A stretch of DNA of 64,000 bases from CAYVMN01 sp043808585. Lineage in GTDB: Bacteria > Desulfobacterota > DSM-4660 > Desulfatiglandales > Desulfatiglandaceae. A program made the position numbers and the translations under genes. Below the pieces are notes generated by a model. The model made no database searches. It was not told where the DNA came from and saw only the letters and a list, made by a program, of their open reading frames with translations. The DNA lies in NCBI GenBank assembly GCA_043808585.1, contig JAZDES010000221.1:14543-78542 (forward strand), read 5' to 3'. Positions 9,201-17,789 of the stretch are shown piece after piece. Each line of letters starts with the position of its first letter. The first letter of the stretch is position 1.

Positions 9201-10655
9201 TCAATTGCCGTCTCTTATCGTGCTTCTCGGATCATGAAGGTGAATAGGCAAAAAGACGGTAAATGTTGTGCCCCTATCTTGTTTACTTTCAACTTGTATT
9301 CGACCTCCATGTTGTTCAATAATGCCATGGGTTATAGAAAGGCCTAAACCGGTGCCTTTCCCCACCTCTTTGGTGGTGAAAAATGGATCAAAGATTTTTG
9401 AGAGATCTTCTTCACGTATTCCTTTACCACTATCTTGAACCCTAAAACAGAGCTCTCCTTTGACTTCGTTTTTGCAGGTATAGATCTTCAGGACTCCCCC
9501 GTTTTCCATGGCCTGAACACCATTGAGGATCAGGTTGACCAGGACCTGTTGGATTCGCCGAGGATCCAATTCTAACCGAATATCCTCCGGTACCTCAACC
9601 CTTAGTTCTACATTGGGCGGCATCTCACCCTTGATCAGTTTGAGGGTATCATCCACCAGGTCCTTAAAACGAACCTCTTTTAGGCTAAATGATCTTTCTC
9701 TGGAAAATTCGAGTAGTGCTTTTACAATATCCCTGGTCCTTTCTACCTGTTTTTCTGTTTCGACCAGTAGCTCTTTTTTGTATTCCAGGTTACCCTCTTC
9801 CAGTTCTTCGAGCAGGATTTGAACAGAAGTGGAGATGTTATTCAGGGGGTTGTTCAATTCATGGGCTACACCTGAAGTTAAGGTCCCTAGAGAAGCCAAC
9901 TTTTTGGCCTGTACAAGCTGTTCGTTGCGTTTGTTTAGTTCGTCGATCATATTGTTCAAGCTGTTCACCAGAGATTCAAATTCGTCTCCGGTAGATATGG
10001 GAGGTATATTCGCGTAATCTCCCACGGCGATCTTGTGAATGGCATCCTCAATAGACTTTAAGGGGCGATTGACATTGAAGATAAAAAAGAGGACAGCAAA
10101 GATAGATAGGACAAAAATTCCCAACAGGGCCAAAAAGTGATAATTCCTCGATTCCCTGATGAGCTGATTCACATAGCGGCGCTCCTGGGTGAGGATGGCC
10201 TCCATATCCTCTGTAATTTTTTTGCCGACGCCTCTGATGATCTCTTGGTGCTGTGAAAAGCCCTTAATCAGATCTTGGCTGATCTCGGGGGAGCCCCTTA
10301 GCTGATGGAGTTTGAGTAGAGTGGACAGGGCCTTTTCGTATTTTCGAAGGTCATCGAGTCTTTCTTCCAGATTCTTTGAGAGGGTGAACCGGCCATAATC
10401 GTGAATGATGTTGGTCAGTTTTTGTTCTCCCTTGCGCGCATAAGATAAGGCTTCTTCCAGATTCTTAGGTTCCATATAGAGGAAATAGTTTTTCTCGTAT
10501 CGACGGGCCTCAAGAATAGTATTGAAAAGGTCATCTTTCTTTTCCAAAATCCGAAGTTTTTGATTCAGGAGGTGGTGTTTATAGTAGTTCAAAAACCACA
10601 TGGATCCACCAAGGATCAGGAAAAGCGAGATAGCGATAATGATCTTTTTTCTCAT
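9201..10655 (-). CDS. membrane histidine kinase, NtrB-like, partner of the adjacent NtrC-type regulator
   Basis: An N-terminal membrane helix (IIIAISLFLILGGSMWFLNYY) is followed by a roughly 130-residue helical extracytoplasmic sensor region, a second membrane helix (FLALLGIFVLSIFAVLFFIF), HAMP, a coiled coil, a HisKA domain with the H-box LASLGTLTSGVAHELNNPLNN and an HATPase domain with GKGTGLGLSI. A TTG at 10721 would give 22 more residues with no ribosome binding site, so the ATG at 10655 is preferred. Co-directional with the permease and kinase-like genes upstream and the regulator downstream, it probably senses something linked to the SLC13 substrate. The ligand is unknown. Confidence 0.88.
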   Translation of the reverse strand: MRKKIIIAISLFLILGGSMWFLNYYKHHLLNQKLRILEKKDDLFNTILEARRYEKNYFLYMEPKNLEEALSYARKGEQKLTNIIHDYGRFTLSKNLEERLDDLRKYEKALSTLLKLHQLRGSPEISQDLIKGFSQHQEIIRGVGKKITEDMEAILTQERRYVNQLIRESRNYHFLALLGIFVLSIFAVLFFIFNVNRPLKSIEDAIHKIAVGDYANIPPISTGDEFESLVNSLNNMIDELNKRNEQLVQAKKLASLGTLTSGVAHELNNPLNNISTSVQILLEELEEGNLEYKKELLVETEKQVERTRDIVKALLEFSRERSFSLKEVRFKDLVDDTLKLIKGEMPPNVELRVEVPEDIRLELDPRRIQQVLVNLILNGVQAMENGGVLKIYTCKNEVKGELCFRVQDSGKGIREEDLSKIFDPFFTTKEVGKGTGLGLSITHGIIEQHGGRIQVESKQDRGTTFTVFLPIHLHDPRSTIRDGN

Positions 10656-10724
10656 ACTGAGCTTTATATTTGACCCTTGTAGCTTCTGCAAACAGTCATG
10701 GACTGATTTCACTAAAGGCAATTA

Positions 10725-11585
10725 TCAATAATAATAGGGGAGGTCAATATCGCATATGGCGTCTTTAACGCCCGGGATCTTTTTCACGATTTGCAATATC
10801 TCCTTGGTCAAATCCTCTCTGATCTTTTCGCTAACTTGATCCTGCAAATTTGGGCTGGCAAAACCCGTTTTTTTGAGCCTCTGGGCCTTGACATGGATAT
10901 GGACCACGCCATCATTTGCAGTCACTTCCGCTTCACAGACCTCTTGAATACCGGCCTGCACATGGCTACTCATGGCGAGATTATGGATAGCCTTTTCTGA
11001 ATCCGAAGTTGCCTTGTAGGTATCACTTCTTGCTGCTGTGCAGATGATCTCGCAGGCATCCCGAAGCGTCAACCTCCCTATGCCTATATGCAAAACCATA
11101 TCGTATAAGACTGGGTCACTCATATCGGCCTTAAAAAAATAGTGATTCCAATCAGCCCGTTCCCTGTCTTCCCTTTCAATAAATTTTATGGCTTCATCTC
11201 TGGATATATTCCTGTTTTTCTGTAGGAGAGCGATCCGGTCTTCCACTTCGGCAATCACCCGCACCTTCAGTACATGGGAGATTCCTGGAATGAGAACATG
11301 CCCTGCATAGCCATGATAGACGACGCTATCCTTCTTCACATGTTCCAGCAAGGCTGCCTGGATGCAAGACAGAAACTTGTCCCTGGCGTGGGTTATTTTC
11401 TCTAAGATCGTAGGGGCATCATGAATGGAAGCCATCAGTTTCGCATCAGGGATATGAAAAAACTGAGAGGCCTCATCAATGACGACCTCCTGGCTCACAC
11501 ATTCGTAATTAAGGGTCCCCGCCACTCTCTCAGCGATCTCCTGACCATGGCTGAAACATCCCCGCGAAATCGTTATTATCGCCAT
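10725..11585 (-). CDS. cytidylate kinase-like protein with C-terminal BON-like domain
   Basis: Residues 1-200 resemble the cytidylate-kinase-like family (AAK6-type): start MAIITISRGCFSHGQEIAERV, where the P-loop would be, and the helical segment with SRDEAIKFIEREDRERADW. The last 85 residues (VEVTANDGVVHIHVKA ... IVKKIPGVKDAICDI) look like a BON-type fold that can bind ligands or membranes. The P-loop lacks the Gly-Lys-Ser/Thr core, so nucleotide kinase activity is uncertain. A GGAGG box lies 5 bases before the ATG. It sits between the SLC13 permease and the two-component genes. Its role there is unknown. Confidence 0.7.
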   Translation of the reverse strand: MAIITISRGCFSHGQEIAERVAGTLNYECVSQEVVIDEASQFFHIPDAKLMASIHDAPTILEKITHARDKFLSCIQAALLEHVKKDSVVYHGYAGHVLIPGISHVLKVRVIAEVEDRIALLQKNRNISRDEAIKFIEREDRERADWNHYFFKADMSDPVLYDMVLHIGIGRLTLRDACEIICTAARSDTYKATSDSEKAIHNLAMSSHVQAGIQEVCEAEVTANDGVVHIHVKAQRLKKTGFASPNLQDQVSEKIREDLTKEILQIVKKIPGVKDAICDIDLPYYY

Positions 11586-11611
11586 AGACGCCTCCTTGCC
11601 AATTCTCTATA

Positions 11612-13423
11612 TTAAATCCCATAGAAGAAATAGAGTATGGAAAGCTCCACCGTTAAAAAGATCACGGTCATGATGGCGCCTGCTTTCGCATAGTCCACTG
11701 TGCGATATCCTCCGGGCCTCATAACCAGTGCATTGACTTGGTGAGTGGGCAAAACGAAGGTGTTGGAAGCCGACAGTCCCACAACCAGCGCGGCCATCCG
11801 GGGATCTCCTCCGGCCATAACCGTCATATTCATACAGAGTGGGACCAGCAGGACAGTTGCCCCCACATTGGAAATCACAAGTGTGAAAAAAGAGGTCATG
11901 ATGCCTACCACAGAAAGAAGCACAATGGGTGTGGGATGGCCAAGCAATCCCAGGACCTTATGAGCAATGAAGGCCGCCGTCCCTGTTTTTTCAAAGGCAA
12001 TTCCAAGGGGTATCAGTCCGGCCAATAGAAAGACGGTCATCCAATCCACAGCCCGGTATGCTTCATCCACTGAGAGCACGCCTGTGAGGATCATCCCCAA
12101 TGCCCCGGACATGAGCGCAACGGAAAGCTGAACCTTAAAGAAAATGATCTGAAACAGGGCTGCCCCAAGCCAGAATATAGCAAGCTTGGCCTTATGGGGG
12201 CGCATAATTTCACCCTCAAGGGGGGTGGCAAAGGTGAGGGCTCTTGGCTGGGGGCGATTTTTCAAGATATGAAATCTCTCCCATGGCCCCTGCAGCAATA
12301 AGGTATCTCCCATTTGCATCCGGATACGTGTTAGGCCGCTATAGTATATCTTGTTGCCCTTGAATAAGGCCACAGGGTTGACCCCATAGAGTTCTTTGAA
12401 ATTGATTTCGCTCATGGTTTTACCGATCAATTCCGACCTAGGAGATACGACCGTTTCCGCCATTCCAGCGTTGGTTCGAGACAGAGTTTCGGCAAACACC
12501 TCAAGGCTGTCTTTTAGGCGCCAGCCATATTCGTCAACAAGTCTCCGAATATTTTTCTCTCTTCCAACCACTGCAAGATCGTCATTTGCCTGGATTTTAT
12601 CTGTACTACGGGGCACAAAGTTCTTCTCCTTTTTCTCTGAATGGCTGATGGCCACTACAGTTACGAGAAACCTTGCCCTGATGCCCAGTTCCTCCAAGGT
12701 CTTGGGGCCGCTGAAATTCCCTGATACGTGCAATTCAAAAATGGTATCCAGCGCTCGATATTCCTCAATCAAGGAAGCGGTGATCCCCTTGTCCGCTTCT
12801 CCTCCTCCACTCGGGAGGACAAATTTACCAAATATCGTAAAATATGCAATGGCGCTCACGAGCAGACATAGCCCTATTGGCGTCTGCGTAAATAGGCCAA
12901 AAGGTTCTAATTTTTTCCCTCCCAGCACCATCAGGTCGTTCAACAGGATGGTGGGACTAGCTCCCACCAAAGTGATGGTCCCCCCTATGATAGCGCAGAA
13001 GCCCATCGGCATAAGAATCCTGGATACAGGTACCTCCATTCTCTTCGCGATACGTTGGGCCGCAGGCAGGAAAAGGGCGGCAGCTCCGATATTTTGCATC
13101 ATACTTGAGATCAATCCAACGGTTCCGGAGACCAAGGTAATGACCCGTTTTTCACTCCTTCCTGCCAGTTTTATGATGGGGCCGGCCACCTGGTTCATCA
13201 CGCCCGTCTTATCCAGCCCTGCTCCGATAATAATAACCGCAATGATGGAACAAACCGCATTGCTGCTCAGGCCAACAAAGGCCTCCTTAGGGGAAATAAG
13301 GCCGGTAAGAGGGAGCAACACCATCATGATGATCCCCACGACATCCACCCTGACCCACTCAAAGATAAAAAGAACAATCGCAAAGGCAAGTACCATCATC
13401 GTCAACAGCATTTCAGGCGTCAT
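11612..13423 (-). CDS. SLC13/DASS-type permease with two TrkA-C (RCK_C) domains
   Basis: This 603-residue integral membrane protein has two membrane halves flanking two cytoplasmic TrkA-C domains (about 210-380, including LVTVVAISHSEKK and MQMGDTLLLQG). The membrane part carries the paired family signature regions, for example GGTITLVGASPTILLN and SNVGATVLLVPLCMN. Relatives carry sulfate, dicarboxylates or other anions with sodium. The substrate here is not readable from sequence. In a sulfate reducer sulfate or organic acids are plausible. It heads a co-directional set with the kinase-like gene and the NtrB/NtrC-type pair, which may regulate it. Confidence 0.88.
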   Translation of the reverse strand: MTPEMLLTMMVLAFAIVLFIFEWVRVDVVGIIMMVLLPLTGLISPKEAFVGLSSNAVCSIIAVIIIGAGLDKTGVMNQVAGPIIKLAGRSEKRVITLVSGTVGLISSMMQNIGAAALFLPAAQRIAKRMEVPVSRILMPMGFCAIIGGTITLVGASPTILLNDLMVLGGKKLEPFGLFTQTPIGLCLLVSAIAYFTIFGKFVLPSGGGEADKGITASLIEEYRALDTIFELHVSGNFSGPKTLEELGIRARFLVTVVAISHSEKKEKNFVPRSTDKIQANDDLAVVGREKNIRRLVDEYGWRLKDSLEVFAETLSRTNAGMAETVVSPRSELIGKTMSEINFKELYGVNPVALFKGNKIYYSGLTRIRMQMGDTLLLQGPWERFHILKNRPQPRALTFATPLEGEIMRPHKAKLAIFWLGAALFQIIFFKVQLSVALMSGALGMILTGVLSVDEAYRAVDWMTVFLLAGLIPLGIAFEKTGTAAFIAHKVLGLLGHPTPIVLLSVVGIMTSFFTLVISNVGATVLLVPLCMNMTVMAGGDPRMAALVVGLSASNTFVLPTHQVNALVMRPGGYRTVDYAKAGAIMTVIFLTVELSILYFFYGI

Positions 13424-13486
13424 CTGGGATACTCCTTTCCCTTCTACAATCTAATCCAGGACGTCTCTTCTCTAAGGACCATCCGT

Positions 13487-13591
13487 CTATTCTGCCCGGT
13501 CCGTTTTTTTCCTATTTCCTTTTCTGAACCAGAAACACAAAAGAAATGTAAAGACGATGAGTGCTAAAGAAAAATAGAAATGGGCGCCCAT
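13487..13591 (-). CDS. small single-pass membrane protein upstream of the SLC13 permease
   Basis: A 34-residue frame starts MGAHFYFSLALIVF and has one hydrophobic helix followed by a positively charged tail (RKGNRKKTDR), giving a cytoplasmic C-terminus. GGGAGG lies 6 bases before the ATG, better than most genes here. It lies about 60 bases upstream of the permease on the same strand and downstream of a terminator, so it probably leads that operon. Small accessory subunits of this shape are known for several symporters. Assignment as a permease partner is inference. Confidence 0.55.
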   Translation of the reverse strand: MGAHFYFSLALIVFTFLLCFWFRKGNRKKTDRAE

Positions 13592-13608
13592 TTTTTCCTC
13601 CCTAATAT

Positions 13609-13657
13609 TGATAAAATAAAAGCCCCCTCGCAAAATCGTGAAGCAAGAGGAGGCGGA
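13609..13657 (-). terminator. intrinsic terminator of the USP operon
   Basis: On the minus strand an 8-bp stem with one mismatch (GCCTCCTC / GAGGGGGC) is followed by TTTTATTTTAT. It separates the stress-protein genes upstream from the small membrane protein and permease downstream. Confidence 0.7.
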
Positions 13658-13830
13658 TGTATCTTTACACAAATAAACAGAAAACCCCACATGTCTTATG
13701 AAGACCGTAGGAGATTCTGTCTATGAAGAAATACTTGAATCTAAAGCGTTATGAAAACTGCCCCGAGTCAGCCAAAACAAAGGAAAAGCCTTACACTATT
13801 TGCCTTAAGCGCCGATCCTTTTGCCTTATC

Positions 13831-14391
13831 CTATACCATTGAATAGACAAACATCTCACGCCTTGGCCTTTCACCCTCCTCCGCCCTGTTGGCTATCTGT
13901 TCTTCCTCAGCCTCTGAAACCACAAACTCGATATCCTCATACTCTCGCTTTATCTCTTGAAGGGCCTCATCCGGTTCACTGAATTTGACGACATGGGAAA
14001 AAGAAATCCCCATTTTTTCGGCCTCTTCCTGAAATACCCTGACGTTTTTTTTTGAGATATCCCGAAATTCCTCACAGAGCTTGTTTCTTGAAAATGAAAA
14101 CAATTTGAAGCTCTCGCAGGAGAGGGGGGCAGTGTTCAGGGCCAATATCTCGTAGGACATCCTTGCGGCCATCTCCAGGGCATAATCGATGATCTCTCTG
14201 GAGAATGTGCCTTCCCTTCCAACAACGAGCAGCTTTGCAGGCGTTTCTTCAATCCTTTCTTCTTTGGTAATCAGGCCCGTGGCATGTTCCTGCTGGCCCA
14301 CCTCGGCAAATGTGACGGCTTCATGGTATTGGTCCATCTTGTCTGTAAGCCTGCGTGCCCTATTTGTTAATTTTCCAAACAGTCCGCTCAT
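13831..14391 (-). CDS. universal-stress-like protein with N-terminal FAEVG motif
   Basis: Residues 1-40 contain the island's shared motif (EAVTFAEVGQQEHA, F28-G32). From about residue 52 (KLLVVGREGTFSREIIDYALEMAARM) the protein resembles a UspA-like alpha/beta fold: a hydrophobic strand, a helix and a second strand EILALNTAPL. The canonical ATP-binding G-x2-G-x9-G motif near the end is not seen. The C-terminus is acidic. It is the last gene of a three-gene operon; the GGAGG box is inside the upstream gene and the two genes are separated by 4 bases. Function is unknown beyond family resemblance. Confidence 0.7.
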   Translation of the reverse strand: MSGLFGKLTNRARRLTDKMDQYHEAVTFAEVGQQEHATGLITKEERIEETPAKLLVVGREGTFSREIIDYALEMAARMSYEILALNTAPLSCESFKLFSFSRNKLCEEFRDISKKNVRVFQEEAEKMGISFSHVVKFSEPDEALQEIKREYEDIEFVVSEAEEEQIANRAEEGERPRREMFVYSMV

Positions 14392-14395
14392 CTTC

Positions 14396-14953
14396 TTAGA
14401 TCCTCCTCTCAGAATGTCTGCAATGATTTAGCGCTGGATACTCCTTCATCATCACAATAGGAGTAGATAGGTTTTTCCTTATCTTTCTGGGCAGAATCTT
14501 TTTCTTTCTTCCCGTTGGAGCCTCCTTGCCTTCTTCCTCGGAAGCATCATAGATGGTAAGAACGATATCCCGATGATCATTCACATAACTCAAAATCTCT
14601 TGATCTGGACTTCCTGATCTCATCGTTAGGTGCCAGGGAATGCCTGCCCTTTTCGATTCAGGGAGCAATTGGTTGATATTCCTTAAGGCTTCGGCCTTCA
14701 TCTCTTTCATCTCTTTAGCCATCTCATGCTCACCGGCCTCTGCAAAGGTAGCCGCAATCATGGCTCCTTCAATATACCTTTTGGCATGATGAGACCCTTG
14801 ACGGACTTTTTTTGCGTACCGGCTATAGGTTCTCAGCCTGATGATCTGCAGGATATCAAGTTCTGTCTTAATGCGTTTGCAGAGTTCCACCGCATAGCTG
14901 AATACCCTTCTATCCGGTGTCATCCCGTCGATGGCCAGCAAGACCTTCTTCAT
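14396..14953 (-). CDS. universal stress protein with internal FAEAG insertion
   Basis: The start MKKVLLAIDGMTPDRRVFSYAV is a standard Usp first strand and helix, and the end (LSTPIVMMKEYP) fits the last Usp strand. Between them, residues 60-85 hold the shared motif IAATFAEAGEHEMAKEM (F70-G74), which ordinary Usp proteins lack. The GSxxxxI segment MRSGSPDQEILSY fits the second half. It is the middle gene of the sigma54-promoted operon and likely acts in the cytoplasm. Ligand binding cannot be judged. Confidence 0.75.
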   Translation of the reverse strand: MKKVLLAIDGMTPDRRVFSYAVELCKRIKTELDILQIIRLRTYSRYAKKVRQGSHHAKRYIEGAMIAATFAEAGEHEMAKEMKEMKAEALRNINQLLPESKRAGIPWHLTMRSGSPDQEILSYVNDHRDIVLTIYDASEEEGKEAPTGRKKKILPRKIRKNLSTPIVMMKEYPALNHCRHSERRI

Positions 14954-14990
14954 CGCTCTTTTCCCCCTATTGTGGAACGGTCCACCACTT

Positions 14991-15176
14991 TTAGGCCCTT
15001 AGTACCGGACGCTGTTCTTCCCGTTTTATGACCCTATATTTGACCCGCTTTCGATTCTTCTTCCTTGGTGACTGGTTCATCATCTCCAGGGCGGTCTCCC
15101 GTTCTCCGGCCTGGGCAAACGTGGCCGCCATCATCCATTGATCAAACGTATTAATCCTGGCTTTGATATTGAACAT
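14991..15176 (-). CDS. small protein with FAQAG motif
   Basis: A 61-residue basic protein starts MFNIKARINTFDQWMMAATF. Its only recognisable feature is the shared motif AATFAQAGERETALEMM (F20-G24), followed by a Lys/Arg-rich tail. GGAGG lies 9 bases upstream of the ATG at 15176; an in-frame start at 15212 lies on the other side of that box and is not used. It is the first gene after a near-consensus sigma54 promoter. No homologous fold is recognised; the motif could be a helical hairpin. Confidence 0.7.
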   Translation of the reverse strand: MFNIKARINTFDQWMMAATFAQAGERETALEMMNQSPRKKNRKRVKYRVIKREEQRPVLRA

Positions 15177-15217
15177 CTTAGATCGCCTCCTTTTTTGGAC
15201 CTTTGTTACCATGGTTC

Positions 15218-15233
15218 AGCAATTTCTGTGCCA
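15218..15233 (-). promoter_or_regulatory. sigma54 (-24/-12) promoter
   Basis: The minus strand reads TGGCACAGAAATTGCT, matching TGGCACGNNNNTTGCW at every defined position but one, with GG-N10-GC spacing. Transcription would start near 15207, about 30 bases before the small FAQAG gene and its two USP neighbours. Confidence 0.8.
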
Positions 15234-15532
15234 CCATCTTAAAATAGTAGTGTATCCAGTTGATATCATTTATATATTGGCTATAAATGATGAAAATGAA
15301 AAATAGTGGCTGGTGTTACAATTTGCAACAAACGAAAGGGGATATTCCAATTATCTAACAATATTAATGCATTAATAACCATTACAAAAACAAATGAGAT
15401 GTTTCGAAATGCAACGGAGGCAGACGTTTCGAGCTTCTGAGGGGTGAAGGGGATCCTGACTGCGCAACCCTTTGAGTTGCGATTCATCTTGAAAAGATTT
15501 ATAGTCCTACCCATTTCAGAAGGAGTCACCAC
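15234..15532. other. AT-rich divergent regulatory gap between FAQAG operon and REC-Lon
   Basis: No gene is visible. An imperfect palindrome TGTTACAATTTGCAACA (15314-15330) lies about 85 bases upstream of the sigma54 promoter, where an enhancer-binding protein would bind. TTTCGAAA-type palindromic sequence is present near 15400. No convincing promoter for the + strand lon gene was found; GG-N10-GC at 15450-15463 is weak. Confidence 0.45.
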
Positions 15533-17533
15533 ATGCGGATATTTAAGAAAAAAGGGGGGGAGCTTGAGGTAGTCACAGAGATAGGAGAGTTGAAGGATAC
15601 GGTAAAGGACGCACATATGCCCGAGGATGTGGAAAAGGTGGCCCTAAACGAAATCGAGAGAATCGCTAAGATGGGTCCTTCTACTGCCGAATACACCATC
15701 GGGATGAACTACATCCACTACTTGGTGACCCTCCCGTGGAACAAAACGACCAAAGATCACTTAGATATTAAGACCGCCGAATCCATTCTTGATGACGCGC
15801 ATTATGGCCTGTCAGAGATCAAAGATCGGATCGTAGAATATTTGGCCGTCAGGGTATTAAAGGCCTCCCATAAGCACAGGATGCTGGTGGTGGATGATGA
15901 AAAGTTGACGAGAATGAACCTGGAACATGTCCTTACAAAGGAAGGATACCTTGTTCTTACTGCCGCCGACGGGGTCGAGGCCCTTGAGCTTCTGGAAGAA
16001 AACAGCTTTGATGTCATCTTGACTGATCTAAAGATGGAGAAGGTAGACGGAATGGGGGTCCTGGAGAAGGCCAAAAGTCTGAACCCCAATACGGAAGTGA
16101 TTATGATTACGGGTTATGCCACAGTGCCTACAGCCGTTGAGGCCATGAAAAAGGGATCCTACCAGTTCCTTGCCAAGCCCCTCAAACTGGATGAAATCAG
16201 ATCCAGCGTCCGAATGGCCCTATCTAAGAAAACGGCCCAATTAACCTCAAGAGGGCCGATTCTATGTTTTGTAGGTCCACCGGGTACCGGAAAGACGTCA
16301 CTAGGAATGTCTATTGCACGTAGCCTTCACAGAAAATTTATCCGTATCTCTCTGGGCGGGATGAAAGACGAGGCCGAAATAAGGGGGCATCGCAGAAGCT
16401 ATGTGGGCGCCTTGCCCGGCAGAATAATCCAGGAAATTCGCCGTGCCGAATCAAAAAACCCGGTCTTTATGCTGGATGAACTGGATAAGATCGGGCAGGA
16501 TTTTAAGGGTGATCCAGCATCTGCCCTCCTGGAAGTCCTTGACCCAGAGCAGAATGCCCATTTCATGGACCACTATCTGGACGTGCCTTTTGATCTATCA
16601 AAGGTCATGTTTCTTGCCACGGCAAATACCGTTGATCCCATACCTGGCCCACTCCTGGACAGATTGGAGGTCTTGAGGCTTTCTGGGTATACCGAGCAGG
16701 AAAAGGAGCAGATCGCCTTCAGGTATCTTATCCCCAGAGAGATGGAGGAGGCTGGCCTTTCAGAGCACCCAGTTCAATTCACCCCTGATGCCGTCCACAA
16801 GATCATCAGGGAATACACCCGGGAAGCAGGTCTAAGGAACCTCCAGAGGCAAATCGCCGCCATATGCCGTAAAATGGCCAGGGACATTCTGTGCCAAGAC
16901 GGAAAAGAAAGGACAGACCTGATCACCCCGGAGCTTGTGGAAACCTTGCTCGGGCCCCGAAAATTCTATTTTGAGGTTGCAGAAGCCAAGGAAAGAATAG
17001 GGGTCGCAACCGGGCTGGCATGGACGGAGACAGGGGGAGAGATCATATTTATCGAGGCCACAAAGATGAAAGGAAAAAACCGCCTCATCCTGACAGGTTC
17101 TCTTGGTGATGTGATGAAAGAGTCTGCTCGGGCGGCATTGAGTTATATCCGAAGCAATACGGATCTATTTAATATTCCCGAAGACTTCTTCGATAACCAT
17201 GACATACATATTCACGTCCCTGCCGGGGCCATACCCAAAGACGGTCCGTCGGCAGGCCTGACCATTGCTATCGCCCTGCTTTCACTGTTAACCAACCGTC
17301 CCAGCAGGAGAGATACGGCTTTGACAGGGGAATTGACGTTGACCGGAAGGATACTTCCGGTCGGCGGAGTGAAAGAAAAAGTCCTGGCTGCCCATCGCGC
17401 TGGGGTAAAATCAGTGGTCTTTCCGGCCAAAAACGAGGCGGATCTCAAAGATATTCCTGATGATATAAAAAAGGATCTGGAAATCATTACGACAGATGAA
17501 TTAGGAAAAACTGTTGATTTGGTTCTCAAGTAA
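15533..17533 (+). CDS. Lon-type ATP-dependent protease with an embedded response-regulator receiver domain
   Basis: Residues 1-110 match the helical region that precedes the Lon ATPase (YIHYLVTLPWN, then HYGLSEIKDRIVEYLAVRVLK); the usual Lon N-terminal substrate domain is absent. Residues 116-230 are a complete receiver with acidic Asp121/Asp122, phospho-acceptor Asp165, Thr193 and Lys215. At residue 241 Lon resumes without loss: Walker A GPPGTGKT (248-255), Walker B VFMLDELDK, and a protease domain with catalytic Ser573 (KDGPSAG) and Lys616. All catalytic parts are therefore intact, so phosphorylation could gate cytoplasmic proteolysis. GGAG precedes the ATG by 9 bases. The receiver closely resembles that of the regulator at 7780-9153, suggesting capture from a paralogue. 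It is surrounded by small FAEAG-motif proteins. Confidence 0.93.
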   Translation: MRIFKKKGGELEVVTEIGELKDTVKDAHMPEDVEKVALNEIERIAKMGPSTAEYTIGMNYIHYLVTLPWNKTTKDHLDIKTAESILDDAHYGLSEIKDRIVEYLAVRVLKASHKHRMLVVDDEKLTRMNLEHVLTKEGYLVLTAADGVEALELLEENSFDVILTDLKMEKVDGMGVLEKAKSLNPNTEVIMITGYATVPTAVEAMKKGSYQFLAKPLKLDEIRSSVRMALSKKTAQLTSRGPILCFVGPPGTGKTSLGMSIARSLHRKFIRISLGGMKDEAEIRGHRRSYVGALPGRIIQEIRRAESKNPVFMLDELDKIGQDFKGDPASALLEVLDPEQNAHFMDHYLDVPFDLSKVMFLATANTVDPIPGPLLDRLEVLRLSGYTEQEKEQIAFRYLIPREMEEAGLSEHPVQFTPDAVHKIIREYTREAGLRNLQRQIAAICRKMARDILCQDGKERTDLITPELVETLLGPRKFYFEVAEAKERIGVATGLAWTETGGEIIFIEATKMKGKNRLILTGSLGDVMKESARAALSYIRSNTDLFNIPEDFFDNHDIHIHVPAGAIPKDGPSAGLTIAIALLSLLTNRPSRRDTALTGELTLTGRILPVGGVKEKVLAAHRAGVKSVVFPAKNEADLKDIPDDIKKDLEIITTDELGKTVDLVLK

Positions 17534-17789
17534 TCGCTCTGCCTGCATATCTCGCTGATATTGTCCGGGGCAATACTTTTAGATTCTTACACGTTCATTC
17601 TGAGAGTTCATCCCTCACGATCAATAATTGGTTGATTATTCAGGATGTTGTAGAGAGCTCCTGCTTTCAGTGTTCAGGTTTCAGGAAGACGCCCCTGACA
17701 CCTGAAACCCGAAATCTGTCACCTCATTGAGGGAGCAGAGCTCAAATTTCAAATATCTTTGGTTAGATATTTGCAAACACTTGGGTCGG
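17534..17789. other. convergent gap with short repeats
   Basis: Between the lon stop and the minus-strand receiver gene there is no gene. TTCAGGTTTCAGG at about 17672-17684 faces CCTGACACCTGAAACC at about 17695-17710, forming an imperfect inverted repeat that could act as a bidirectional terminator, but there is no clear T-run. Confidence 0.35.

Noticed and set aside
12396..13454. 352-residue + strand frame over the SLC13 permease
   Set aside because: It is the antisense shadow of a membrane protein gene; low-complexity composition and no domain.
15301..15331. TGGTGTTACAATTTGCA as a sigma54 promoter for lon
   Set aside because: GG-to-GC spacing is 11 bases instead of 10; better read as part of a palindrome.
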